From Candidatus Saccharimonadia bacterium (GTDB lineage: Bacteria > Patescibacteriota > Saccharimonadia > Saccharimonadales > Saccharimonadaceae): a stretch of 29,966 nucleotides of DNA. The notes below the pieces were generated by a model. The model was not told where the DNA came from, ran no database searches, and worked only from the letters and a program-made list of their open reading frames with translations. The number at the start of each line of letters is the position of its first letter. Within the stretch, counting starts at the first letter, position 1. The stretch covers positions 1 to 29,966 of the forward strand of contig JALRBE010000013.1 in NCBI GenBank assembly GCA_023262335.1, read 5' to 3'. Positions 15,315 through 22,044 of the stretch are shown piece by piece. The position numbers and the translations under genes are program-made.

Positions 15315-17075
15315 TTACCAGCCGCCACCGCCGCCGCCACCGCCGCCACCGCCAGAAGACCCACCGCCACTCGAGCCGCCGCTCGACGAACTGCTCGACG
15401 CGCCGTAGCTGTTCATGCTGCCGCTGAAGTCGTTCATGGCGCTCGTGAACACCGCCGCGTTGAACGCGCTATGTCCCACGTACCAATCCGGTGCCGACCC
15501 CGCGTTCTCGTACTTGAGCGCCAGCTGCTTGTTCCATTCCTTCTCCTGGCCGAACAGCACCGCGTACGGCAACGTCCTTTCGTACAGGCCGATCAGCTTC
15601 TTGCTGCCGTCGCCCGTGACCGTCACGCCCGTCTTGGCCGCGCCTTCAGGGCTCTGCAACGCCTTCAAGCGGTCCTTCTCGGCAAGCTCTATGTATTCTT
15701 TGAATCCAGCTAAATACCGCCGCAGTTCAAGCCCTTTGTCGGTAAGCGGCTTTATGCCCCATCCGCACCCGAACGCCACCAGGGCTGCCACCAACACCAT
15801 CGGCGAAACGAGCACCAGGCTCGCCACGGCAAGCACAGCGCCGATACGCATGAACGATTTCGTGACCGCTGGATCCTTATGCCGGTACCCATACTCGCCC
15901 TTTATGCGCTTGGTCAGTCCCTGGGCGTTCTTGCGAAGCAGGCTCGCTACGGAGTAATTGTTTTTCAGCGTCTTCGTCTGAAGCGTCGTGCCAACGCTCG
16001 CGGTACCACCAAAAAGCGTCCTGGCGAAGTCCTGTTCCTCTCGGCTCAGCGTCGCGATATCCTTGATGATTTCCAGTTCGTACTCGGCTTGCTTGAACAG
16101 CGACTTCTCGCCCGTTTGGGTGATCTTTACGTAGTGGCGCACGGCCAAGTCAATCAATTGCGCCGTGGTGTCGGCACGCGTGTCGGCGCCTATTTGCGAG
16201 GCAAGCAGCACGTTCGCGCCTTTCGGCGGAATATACTCGGGCGCCACCGGATCAAGCTCGCGCGAGCGGTTACTCAAACGGCTATAGCGGTACGATAGCC
16301 AAAATATCGCCAAGAATCCGGCCACCGAACTGACGACGAGCAGCGTCACCCAAATGGCAAACAGCCTGTCCCAAAGCGACGGCTCGTAGCCGCGGAACGT
16401 ACCAAGCGTGAACCCGAGCGCGACCGTCATGTTTTCGTACGGCCCCAAAGCGCCCGCCCGGGCCGTCAGCACGTTGCCGTCTCGCGTTATGTCACAGCGG
16501 TCAGTCGAACCGTCACGCCCCTTGTAGCACGCCACGTCCTCGGTCAATGTTGGCAACAATGATTCCGAAACGTGCACGCGCGCCTCGACGGTGCCGAAGC
16601 TTTGCGGCCACAGCAGGCCGTTCGTGTCCCAATAAAACTCGCTGCGCTGCGTGTCGCCGAACGACTTCGTGACGTCGCGCTGCACGTAGGTGATCACGTA
16701 CGTGTTCGTGCCGTGCACGTAGGCGTCTTTGTCGCCTATCCACAGCACCACGTTGCCGCCCGACTCACGGGTCGCGTACGGCAGTTTCTTGCCGTCGCCG
16801 TCCGTCACCGACTGCACCTTCAAGCTGGTCGTATGCCCGTCGTAATTCTTGGGGATGGCACGCTCGATGCCGTGGTTCTGCTTGATGGCGGGGAACTCGG
16901 CCGTCAGCCGTTCCACGGTCCGGAGCGTCGACCGGCCTTCGCTGTCCGCGCCCAAGTAGTAGTCAGCGCTGAACGACGAGAACGTGAAATCATTCGTGTC
17001 GGCATGCGCCGGCTGAACGCCGATCAGCAACCCTGCCAGTACCGCTCCTGCGACCGCCCAAATGATCCGTTTCAT
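15315..17075 (-). CDS. DUF2207 family membrane protein with poly-Gly/Ser tail
   Basis: 586 residues. Signal peptide at 1-25 ending around PAHADTND, a large extracytoplasmic domain (about 26-235), a membrane helix near 240-262, a cytoplasmic region with a helical domain, a hydrophobic hairpin near 410-445 and a C-terminal tail. The tail is almost only Ser and Gly and ends in GGGGGGW, a hallmark of DUF2207 proteins. Function is not established for the family. No Shine-Dalgarno sequence is seen; an extended -10 box ends six bases before the ATG, so the mRNA is probably leaderless. Confidence 0.88.
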   Translation of the reverse strand: MKRIIWAVAGAVLAGLLIGVQPAHADTNDFTFSSFSADYYLGADSEGRSTLRTVERLTAEFPAIKQNHGIERAIPKNYDGHTTSLKVQSVTDGDGKKLPYATRESGGNVVLWIGDKDAYVHGTNTYVITYVQRDVTKSFGDTQRSEFYWDTNGLLWPQSFGTVEARVHVSESLLPTLTEDVACYKGRDGSTDRCDITRDGNVLTARAGALGPYENMTVALGFTLGTFRGYEPSLWDRLFAIWVTLLVVSSVAGFLAIFWLSYRYSRLSNRSRELDPVAPEYIPPKGANVLLASQIGADTRADTTAQLIDLAVRHYVKITQTGEKSLFKQAEYELEIIKDIATLSREEQDFARTLFGGTASVGTTLQTKTLKNNYSVASLLRKNAQGLTKRIKGEYGYRHKDPAVTKSFMRIGAVLAVASLVLVSPMVLVAALVAFGCGWGIKPLTDKGLELRRYLAGFKEYIELAEKDRLKALQSPEGAAKTGVTVTGDGSKKLIGLYERTLPYAVLFGQEKEWNKQLALKYENAGSAPDWYVGHSAFNAAVFTSAMNDFSGSMNSYGASSSSSSGGSSGGGSSGGGGGGGGGGGW

Positions 17076-17081
17076 GCATTC

Positions 17082-17090
17082 ATGATACCA
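17082..17090 (-). promoter_or_regulatory. Extended -10 promoter of the DUF2207 gene
   Basis: TGGTATCAT on the minus strand followed by six bases and ATG. It lies in the 38-base gap after the FMN reductase stop, letting the DUF2207 gene be transcribed independently. Confidence 0.5.
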
Positions 17091-17113
17091 AATCCCGGGG
17101 TTGCCCGCATAGC

Positions 17114-17644
17114 TTACTTGCCGATGAACGCCACGAAGTTCTCCATGAACCCTCGCAGTTGCTCATGGTATTCCGGCTTCGCCAAGCCGTCCTCGCCGAA
17201 CTTGTCGGTCGCCAAGGTAAAGTACAATTCGGGTTGGCCCACCAAGCGCATGTTCAGGTAGCCGGCTATGTGCCGCAGGTCGGACTGCGCGACTGCCGTA
17301 CCGATAGGGCCGCCCGACGCGCCAGCGATCGCAAGCGGCTTGGCGTCGAACCCGTTCGCTCCGTACGGCCGGCTGATCCAATCCATGACGTTTTTCAGCA
17401 CGCCTGGAATGCTGCGGTTGTATTCCGGCGTCACTATCAGCACGCCGTCAGCGGCCAACACCGCGTCCTTCGCCTTTTGCGCCGGTTCCGGATACGGCGA
17501 CTCGATATCGGTATTATAGAGCGGCACGTTCAGGTCGACGTACTCGAACGTGACTCCTTCCGGAGCGACAGCCTCAAGGCTTTTTGCCAGTTTTTTGTTC
17601 AATGAATCGTCTCGAAGACTACCGACGAATACGGCGATGTTCAT
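17114..17644 (-). CDS. NADPH-dependent FMN reductase (azo/quinone/chromate reductase type)
   Basis: 176-residue flavodoxin-like enzyme that would use NAD(P)H and FMN to reduce quinones, azo compounds or other electrophiles in the cytoplasm. The FMN-phosphate loop GSLRDDSLN is at 9-17 and the second FMN motif TPEYNRSIPGVLKNVMDW is near 72-89; GASGGPIG follows. The ATG has AAAGGA upstream. A perfect palindrome covers the -10 box, so expression is probably induced when a repressor releases. The real substrate cannot be told from sequence. Confidence 0.93.
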   Translation of the reverse strand: MNIAVFVGSLRDDSLNKKLAKSLEAVAPEGVTFEYVDLNVPLYNTDIESPYPEPAQKAKDAVLAADGVLIVTPEYNRSIPGVLKNVMDWISRPYGANGFDAKPLAIAGASGGPIGTAVAQSDLRHIAGYLNMRLVGQPELYFTLATDKFGEDGLAKPEYHEQLRGFMENFVAFIGK

Positions 17645-17661
17645 GTTATGTCCTTTCGTTA

Positions 17662-17702
17662 TTTACTATACTTAGTATAGTAAAGTCGCTATAAAAAGAC
17701 AA
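17662..17702 (-). promoter_or_regulatory. Promoter with palindromic operator for the FMN reductase
   Basis: Minus-strand -35 TTGTCT (17702-17697), 17-base spacer and -10 TATACT (17679-17674). The -10 box lies inside a perfect inverted repeat with 10-bp arms TTTACTATAC (17662-17671) and GTATAGTAAA (17675-17684) around a 3-base centre. This is a classic repressor-site position. The A/T-rich TACTAT-type arms resemble operators of HxlR/MarR-type electrophile sensors controlling azoreductases, but no such regulator is encoded in the window. Confidence 0.8.
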
Positions 17703-17705
17703 GTA

Positions 17706-18254
17706 TCACGCGTTCGGCGGCGTTCGCCTGTTCTCAAGCTGCGGCCTACCCGCGGGCTCGTTCCGAATGATCACCCGCGTCGCGGTCACGGTACCGTCAT
17801 CGTCCGTATCGCCGGTCACGACCACCGTGTCGTTCACCTCAACCGTGTCACCGTCGCCGCTCACGATCGTCTCGTCCGTCGTCTTCACGCTTATCGCCTT
17901 GCCATAGCCGGCAACCGTCAGCGTGTCGCCGTCGATTTTGGTGACCACGCCGCTCGCAGCCGGCGCCGTCATGTTCCCGAATCCTCCGTACCATCGTTCG
18001 TGCCGCTCCTCCGTGTCGTAGCCGAACTGCCGCTCCTGCGCAGGCAGTCTGCTCTGCATGTCGCGCACGTTGCTCGTCACCGCGCCCTGTACCCATAGCC
18101 AGCTCACCGCCGCTAGTGCCAGCAACAAGACCGATATGAATACCGCTACCGTAATGACCGGCCAAGGTGGCGAGACCTTCTTTGCCGTCACCTCCCCTTC
18201 TGTCGGTTGTCGTTCATCCTCTTTTTCGTTCGCCAGCTTCTTGTCGTCTGTCAT
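17706..18254 (-). CDS. Membrane-anchored protein with DUF5666-like C-terminal domain
   Basis: 182 residues. A charged cytoplasmic N-terminus (1-28) is followed by a membrane helix at about 32-55, a linker rich in Arg, Glu, His, Tyr and Gly, then a beta-strand domain (ASGVVTKIDGDTLTVAGYGKA to TVTATRVIIRNEP) typical of DUF5666/OB-like extracytoplasmic domains. The start has AAGGAG five bases upstream. It precedes the FMN reductase in the same direction but is separated from it by that gene's own promoter. No defined function. Confidence 0.78.
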   Translation of the reverse strand: MTDDKKLANEKEDERQPTEGEVTAKKVSPPWPVITVAVFISVLLLALAAVSWLWVQGAVTSNVRDMQSRLPAQERQFGYDTEERHERWYGGFGNMTAPAASGVVTKIDGDTLTVAGYGKAISVKTTDETIVSGDGDTVEVNDTVVVTGDTDDDGTVTATRVIIRNEPAGRPQLENRRTPPNA

Positions 18255-18331
18255 GCGTGCTCCTTATATGCATGAGCGTACCGCATGCGCCTGATGATTC
18301 CCTGAGAACATATACGGCACCCATATGACTA

Positions 18332-18372
18332 TTGACAATTAATCATGTTTATGCTAACATACGAACATAAAC
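18332..18372 (+). promoter_or_regulatory. Near-consensus sigma70 promoter with inverted repeat
   Basis: TTGACA (18332-18337), exactly 17 bases, TAACAT (18355-18360) preceded by TGC. It is the best-matching promoter in the window. An inverted repeat GTTTATG (18347-18353)/CATAAAC (18366-18372) straddles the -10 box and likely start site, a possible operator or 5' hairpin. Confidence 0.8.
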
Positions 18373-18396
18373 CTTTAAAAACAAAAAAGAATCATC

Positions 18397-19572
18397 ATGT
18401 CCACCACAGAATCACCAAAATTCAACGCCAGCGCCAAGGAACAGACCACGGCGATTCCTGAGCTGCCAACCCTGCCGGAAGACCTTGCCGGCGCCGCAGC
18501 CGAAGCAACCACCGAAGACGAGCTCGACCACACCGTGTATTTGAACGGCGGCTGGATCCTCGACACCAAGCTCGAAGGTAACGTCGATATGCCCTACTTG
18601 ATCGTCAAGAAGACCGGTACCCGCGAAGTCCGCTCGGCTATTAGCGAAGAAGAATTCGTTCAGCTGATCGCCGCCGACCAAGAAGCCGCGGCCGAAACAT
18701 TCAAGGCTACCCAGGCAGAAGCCCTTGAGCGCGAACGCGTCCAGAAGGCCCGCGAAGCCCGCGACGAAGCCCTGAACCTGCTCACTGCTCCCGTTAAACG
18801 CACCATCGGCGAACGTGCTATGAGCGCCATGAAAGTCATGGGTTACGACGAAGAAACCGGTGGATTCACTCGTGGCGACGGCGCCCTGGCGAACAAGATC
18901 GCCGAAAAGCGTGCCGCCCGAGCGGAACGCCGTGCCGCCGAACGCGAGAACGGCGAGGCCAAGCCAAGCCTGTCCGAACGGATCGGCAGCGCCATCCGCC
19001 GCGGCAAGGAAGCCTTCAACTTGAAGGAACTCCGCAGCGACGAAAAGAAGCGCCTGCGCGCCCAGAAGCGTGCCGATAAGTTCGAAGCCAAATACTTCAA
19101 GGCTCAGGCAAAAGCCGACGCACTATACGACCGCGTCGAGGCCAAAGAATACGCCGACATGCGCGACGAAGCCGGCACCATGGACGAGCTGTATGACGAT
19201 CACAAGGAAGCAATCGCCATGAACGACGACTTCAAGGCGAACGAAGAAATGTACGCCGACGCCTATGCCATGAACGACGCCTTCGACGAGACCAAAAGGC
19301 AAAAAGAAATCGAAGCCGCTCGCCAGAAAATCCGTGACGCCGCCTTCGCAAAAGCCAATGAGAAGCTCGAACAGGAACGCGCTAACATCGCTGCCAAGCA
19401 GGAAAAGCGCGACAAGAAGGACGCCAAAAAGCTCGAGAAAGCCGGCTTGAAAGTCGACAAAAAGCTCGAGAAAGCCGAAGCGAAAGCCAACGGTTACAGC
19501 GGCGAACTCGGCAAGCTCGACCGAACCAAGGCCCGCATCGCCAGCGCCCTGAGCGCCATTAACCGCCAATAA
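18397..19572 (+). CDS. Large charged coiled-coil protein, unrecognised
   Basis: 391 residues, soluble, with no signal peptide or membrane helix. Acidic N-terminus (1-50), a short beta-rich patch (about 47-85, VYLNGGWILDTKLEGNVDMPYLIVKKTG), then Ala/Lys/Glu/Arg helices to the end. AMNDDF and AMNDAFDE repeat with a spacing of about 17 residues, and near the C-terminus KKLEKAGLKVD is followed by KKLEKAEAKA. It has the strongest promoter in the window and a uniform GAA/AAG/GCC-type codon choice suggestive of high expression. The A-rich leader has no clear Shine-Dalgarno sequence. It is probably structural or scaffolding; I do not recognise it. The small acidic gene 22 bases downstream belongs to the same operon. 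Confidence 0.85.
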   Translation: MSTTESPKFNASAKEQTTAIPELPTLPEDLAGAAAEATTEDELDHTVYLNGGWILDTKLEGNVDMPYLIVKKTGTREVRSAISEEEFVQLIAADQEAAAETFKATQAEALERERVQKAREARDEALNLLTAPVKRTIGERAMSAMKVMGYDEETGGFTRGDGALANKIAEKRAARAERRAAERENGEAKPSLSERIGSAIRRGKEAFNLKELRSDEKKRLRAQKRADKFEAKYFKAQAKADALYDRVEAKEYADMRDEAGTMDELYDDHKEAIAMNDDFKANEEMYADAYAMNDAFDETKRQKEIEAARQKIRDAAFAKANEKLEQERANIAAKQEKRDKKDAKKLEKAGLKVDKKLEKAEAKANGYSGELGKLDRTKARIASALSAINRQ

Positions 19573-19594
19573 AAGCACGAAGGAGCACTACCCC

Positions 19595-19891
19595 ATGCAA
19601 GATTACATTACCCGCGACGACCTGCTTGACCTTGGCGTCAAAGAACAAGACGTCGACGCCATCGCCGCCGAACTGAACGAAAAAGCCGAACAGTTGATCG
19701 GCGACGAAGTCATCGAATCGCTGACGGACGAAGACGTCCAGACGCTCGTCGACATGCAGGAAACGGCGACCGACGAAGAACTCGGCACCTGGATCGCCGA
19801 ACACGTTCCCGACTACCAGGAAATCATCCAGGACAACGCCGACATCGTGCTTGGCGAATTCGCCGAAACACTGCCGAAGGCCGACGCGTAA
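19595..19891 (+). CDS. Small acidic helical protein, DUF5663-like
   Basis: 98 residues, strongly acidic, all helical by appearance. The pattern of an N-terminal LGVKEQDVDAIAAELNEKAEQ helix, LTDEDVQTLVDM and a C-terminal WIAEHVPDYQEIIQDNADIV resembles the DUF5663 proteins common in Patescibacteria (recognised from memory, not searched). AAGGAG lies nine bases before the ATG. Cotranscribed with the basic coiled-coil protein upstream; opposite charge suggests they could bind each other, which is inference. A strong terminator follows. Confidence 0.75.
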   Translation: MQDYITRDDLLDLGVKEQDVDAIAAELNEKAEQLIGDEVIESLTDEDVQTLVDMQETATDEELGTWIAEHVPDYQEIIQDNADIVLGEFAETLPKADA

Positions 19892-19908
19892 AAAGCATCG
19901 TAGCCGAA

Positions 19909-19940
19909 CATAAAAGACTCCCGTACGGGAGTCTTTTATG
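19909..19940. terminator. Perfect palindromic bidirectional terminator
   Basis: A 32-bp palindrome with arms CATAAAAGACTCCCGT and its exact complement; the arms themselves supply A and T tracts on each side, so it can end transcription in both directions. It closes the plus-strand coiled-coil operon. Confidence 0.9.
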
Positions 19941-19948
19941 TTTAAATC

Positions 19949-20055
19949 CTTGCTTTGGAAAGCTCCCCGAGACGGACATACAGGCGAAACGCGAGCCGCG
20001 CTACTTCAGAGCACGGCGGAAGTGGTCCGTCGAGCGGGAGTTTTTCACAAGCAAG
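19949..20055. ncRNA. Candidate structured RNA or large inverted repeat, unassigned
   Basis: The 179-base gap before the lysS stop is not random. Nested complementary blocks pair across it: CTTGCTT (19949-19955) with AAGCAAG (20049-20055), AAA with TTT, CTCCC (19963-19967) with GGGAG (20036-20040), and GACGGAC (19971-19977) with GTCCGTC (20025-20031). This gives a long imperfect helix capped by about 47 bases that can form smaller hairpins (ACTTC/GAAGT). On the plus strand GGGAG is followed by TTTTT. Several reading frames are open through it on both strands, none with a convincing start and ribosome site. It does not match SRP, RNase P or tmRNA signatures I know. Confidence 0.45.
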
Positions 20056-20119
20056 ACATCCAAGAACGGCAGGCGCGAAACGGTCTGCTATCAAAAGCCT
20101 GAAAACGCACGTCGCCTCC

Positions 20120-21619
20120 CTACAATTTGACGTCTGGGTACACGGCCCTGGTGGTCTCGTCTACCTCGTGGCGCAGCTGCGGGAACGGCACGCCTTCGCG
20201 CGCGCTCACGCCTTCGAACACCCAGAACACGCGCTCCGAAAAGCCCAGGCCGCACGCCGGTGGCATGCCGTATTCGAGCATCTCTATGTAGTCGATGTCG
20301 AGCATCATGGCTTCGTCGTCGCCGGCGTCGCGCATGCCTTGCTGTTCCGTGAAGCGGTTCAGCTGGTCGATCGGGTCGTTCAGCTCCGAGAAGCCGTTGC
20401 TCAGCTCACTGCCGGCGATCACCGCCTGGAAGCGCTCGACCACGCGGTCGTCCTCGCTGCTGGTTTTGGCAAGCGGGCTAATGAACTTCGGCGTGTTGAT
20501 CAGCCATACCGGCCCGATGACGTCCTTGCGGATGTTCTTCCATAGCTTGTCGATGCCGCGAGCGCGGTTTTCGGTCTTCTCTACTTCGAGCTTGTTGTCG
20601 GCCAGCGCCTTTTTGACGTCGTCGAGCGAGCTGTCGTACACGTCAATGCCGTAGCGGTCCTTGATGACCGTGGCGTAGTCCCAAACTTCCCAATCCTTGC
20701 TCATGTCTACCTCGAACCCGTTCACAGTGAACTGCAACGTGCCGAACGCTTCCTGCAACACGTGCGTGAACAAGCCCTCTTGGAACTTCATGCCGTCCTG
20801 CCAATTAGCGTAGGCCCAGTACCATTCCATGGCCACATGTTCCGGCAAGTGTTCGTCGCTGTAATTTTCGTTCCTAAAACGCGGCCCGATGTCGTACACC
20901 TTTTCGAACCCGGCGCCAAGCAGGCGCTTGAGCGGCAGTTCGTGGCTGATGCGCAGGTAAAAGTCTTGGTCGAGCGCGTCCATGTGCGTCACAAACGGAT
21001 TGGCGTCGGCGCCGCCGGTGGTGTGTTCGAGCACCGGCACGTTGACCTCCACGAAGTGGTGCCGGTTCAAATAATCGCGCGTTGCCTGCCAAAACTTGCT
21101 ACGGCGGATGAACCGCTGCTTCACGTCGGCGTTGACGTTCATGTCCACGTAGCGGCGACGCAGGCGCTGTTCTTTGTCGGTCAGCTCGCTCGGCAGTGGC
21201 CGGAGGCTCTTGGTCAGCAGCCTGAGCGTGCGCACGCCCACGGAAATCTCGCCGGTCTTCGTCCTGATTACCTCGCCCGTAGCCTCGACGAAGTCGCCGG
21301 TATCGAGCAGCGGCAGTTGCTTCATGCCGATCACACCGGCCGGACCGTCGGTTTCGGCGACGTCGGGCGCATGGAAGAACAGTTGCACCTGCCCCGTTTT
21401 GTCGCGCAGCACCAAAAACGCCAGCTTGCCGAACTTGCGGATACCCATGACCCTGCCGGCCACGGTGACCGTCTGGCCTTCGAGCTCAGCGAATTTCTCG
21501 ACGACGTCGTTCGTAAAGTGCGTGCGGTTGCTTTTTGCCGGATACGGATCGACGCCAAGCTCGCGGAGTTCCGCCAGCTTGCGAAGCCGTTCGTCCCTGT
21601 AATCTTGCAGTGTTGCCAT
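20120..21619 (-). CDS. lysS: Lysyl-tRNA synthetase, class II
   Basis: Charges tRNA-Lys. With the start at 21619 the product is 499 residues, normal length. An N-terminal OB-fold anticodon-binding domain (VTVAGRVMGIRKFGKLAFLVLRDKTGQVQLFF) precedes the catalytic core with motif 2 FRNENYSDEHLPEHVAMEWYW and a motif 3 region GMPPACGLGFSERVFW, where SER replaces the usual DR-type ending but the Arg remains. The frame stays open about 92 codons upstream, but that part is AT-rich and un-proteinlike, and MATLQDYRDERLRKL is the typical LysRS start. Confidence 0.95.
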   Translation of the reverse strand: MATLQDYRDERLRKLAELRELGVDPYPAKSNRTHFTNDVVEKFAELEGQTVTVAGRVMGIRKFGKLAFLVLRDKTGQVQLFFHAPDVAETDGPAGVIGMKQLPLLDTGDFVEATGEVIRTKTGEISVGVRTLRLLTKSLRPLPSELTDKEQRLRRRYVDMNVNADVKQRFIRRSKFWQATRDYLNRHHFVEVNVPVLEHTTGGADANPFVTHMDALDQDFYLRISHELPLKRLLGAGFEKVYDIGPRFRNENYSDEHLPEHVAMEWYWAYANWQDGMKFQEGLFTHVLQEAFGTLQFTVNGFEVDMSKDWEVWDYATVIKDRYGIDVYDSSLDDVKKALADNKLEVEKTENRARGIDKLWKNIRKDVIGPVWLINTPKFISPLAKTSSEDDRVVERFQAVIAGSELSNGFSELNDPIDQLNRFTEQQGMRDAGDDEAMMLDIDYIEMLEYGMPPACGLGFSERVFWVFEGVSAREGVPFPQLRHEVDETTRAVYPDVKL

Positions 21620-21921
21620 ATAGAATTTATCTCTTGTTATTTTTCGTTTACGAAAAGTCTCCTCTGATAGTAACAGATGAGAGTTCTCGTGACAAAACGT
21701 ATGGCATACGTTTTGAAGCGAAACACTCAGATGGTGCATCAGGGGGATTTTGCAGTAGAAAAGATAGCAAGTGATAGATTCTTTGTATACACTACCTTGT
21801 TCAACAGAGGTAGCTGTGAAGTTTTCCACTTTTTTGCATGCATTTCGTGATATAAAACCGTTGCGTCGTGCCGCTTGCTTTGCTACCATAAGCATATAAA
21901 TAAATCGTTAATATAGCATAG
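21620..21921. promoter_or_regulatory. AT-rich divergent regulatory region with palindromes upstream of lysS
   Basis: About 300 bases without a supported gene, visibly more AT-rich than the rest. Contains a 23-bp palindrome with 11-bp arms CAAAACGTATG/CATACGTTTTG (21693-21715), a second palindrome TTTTCGT/ACGAAAA (21641-21656) and a CTACCT/AGGTAG hairpin (about 21794-21815). A minus-strand extended -10 (TGCTATATT, 21918-21910) would give lysS a leader of about 280 bases, and the same bases read TAATAT on the plus strand. No T-box sequence was found. Confidence 0.5.
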
Positions 21922-22044
21922 ATGGTATCGCAAATGACACAAACAGATGCAACAACACGAAACGCTACGCCAACGAACACTCCTGCTCGAAACCCCCGCC
22001 TAAAGAACGCGGGATTTTTTAATACTTTGGAGGCACGACGATGA
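21922..22044 (+). CDS. Possible 40-residue leader peptide
   Basis: In-frame ATGs at 21922 and 21934. The predicted peptide is rich in Thr, Asn, Pro and Arg, and its TGA overlaps the start of the 315-residue protein gene as ATGA. A -10-like TAATAT ends seven bases before the first ATG, the leaderless layout seen elsewhere in the window. A terminator-like hairpin lies within the ORF, so translation could decide whether downstream transcription continues. Whether it is translated is unproven. Confidence 0.35.
   Translation: MVSQMTQTDATTRNATPTNTPARNPRLKNAGFFNTLEARR
21995..22020 (+). terminator. Terminator-like hairpin inside the leader of the 315-residue protein gene
   Basis: CCCGC (21995-21999) and GCGGG (22009-22013) around a nine-base loop, then A and six T. 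The stem is short but has the sequence order of an intrinsic terminator, and lies about 20 bases before the downstream ATG. It could be an attenuator. Confidence 0.5.

Noticed and set aside
19938..20128. Short plus-strand ORFs between the terminator and lysS
   Set aside because: All three plus frames and one minus frame are largely open, none has a start with a ribosome site, and the ATG at 19938 lies in the terminator stem. The stretch is better explained by its pairing blocks.
21620..21895. 92-codon N-terminal extension of LysRS
   Set aside because: AT-rich, contains palindromes, unlike LysRS N-termini; the canonical start at 21619 gives normal length.
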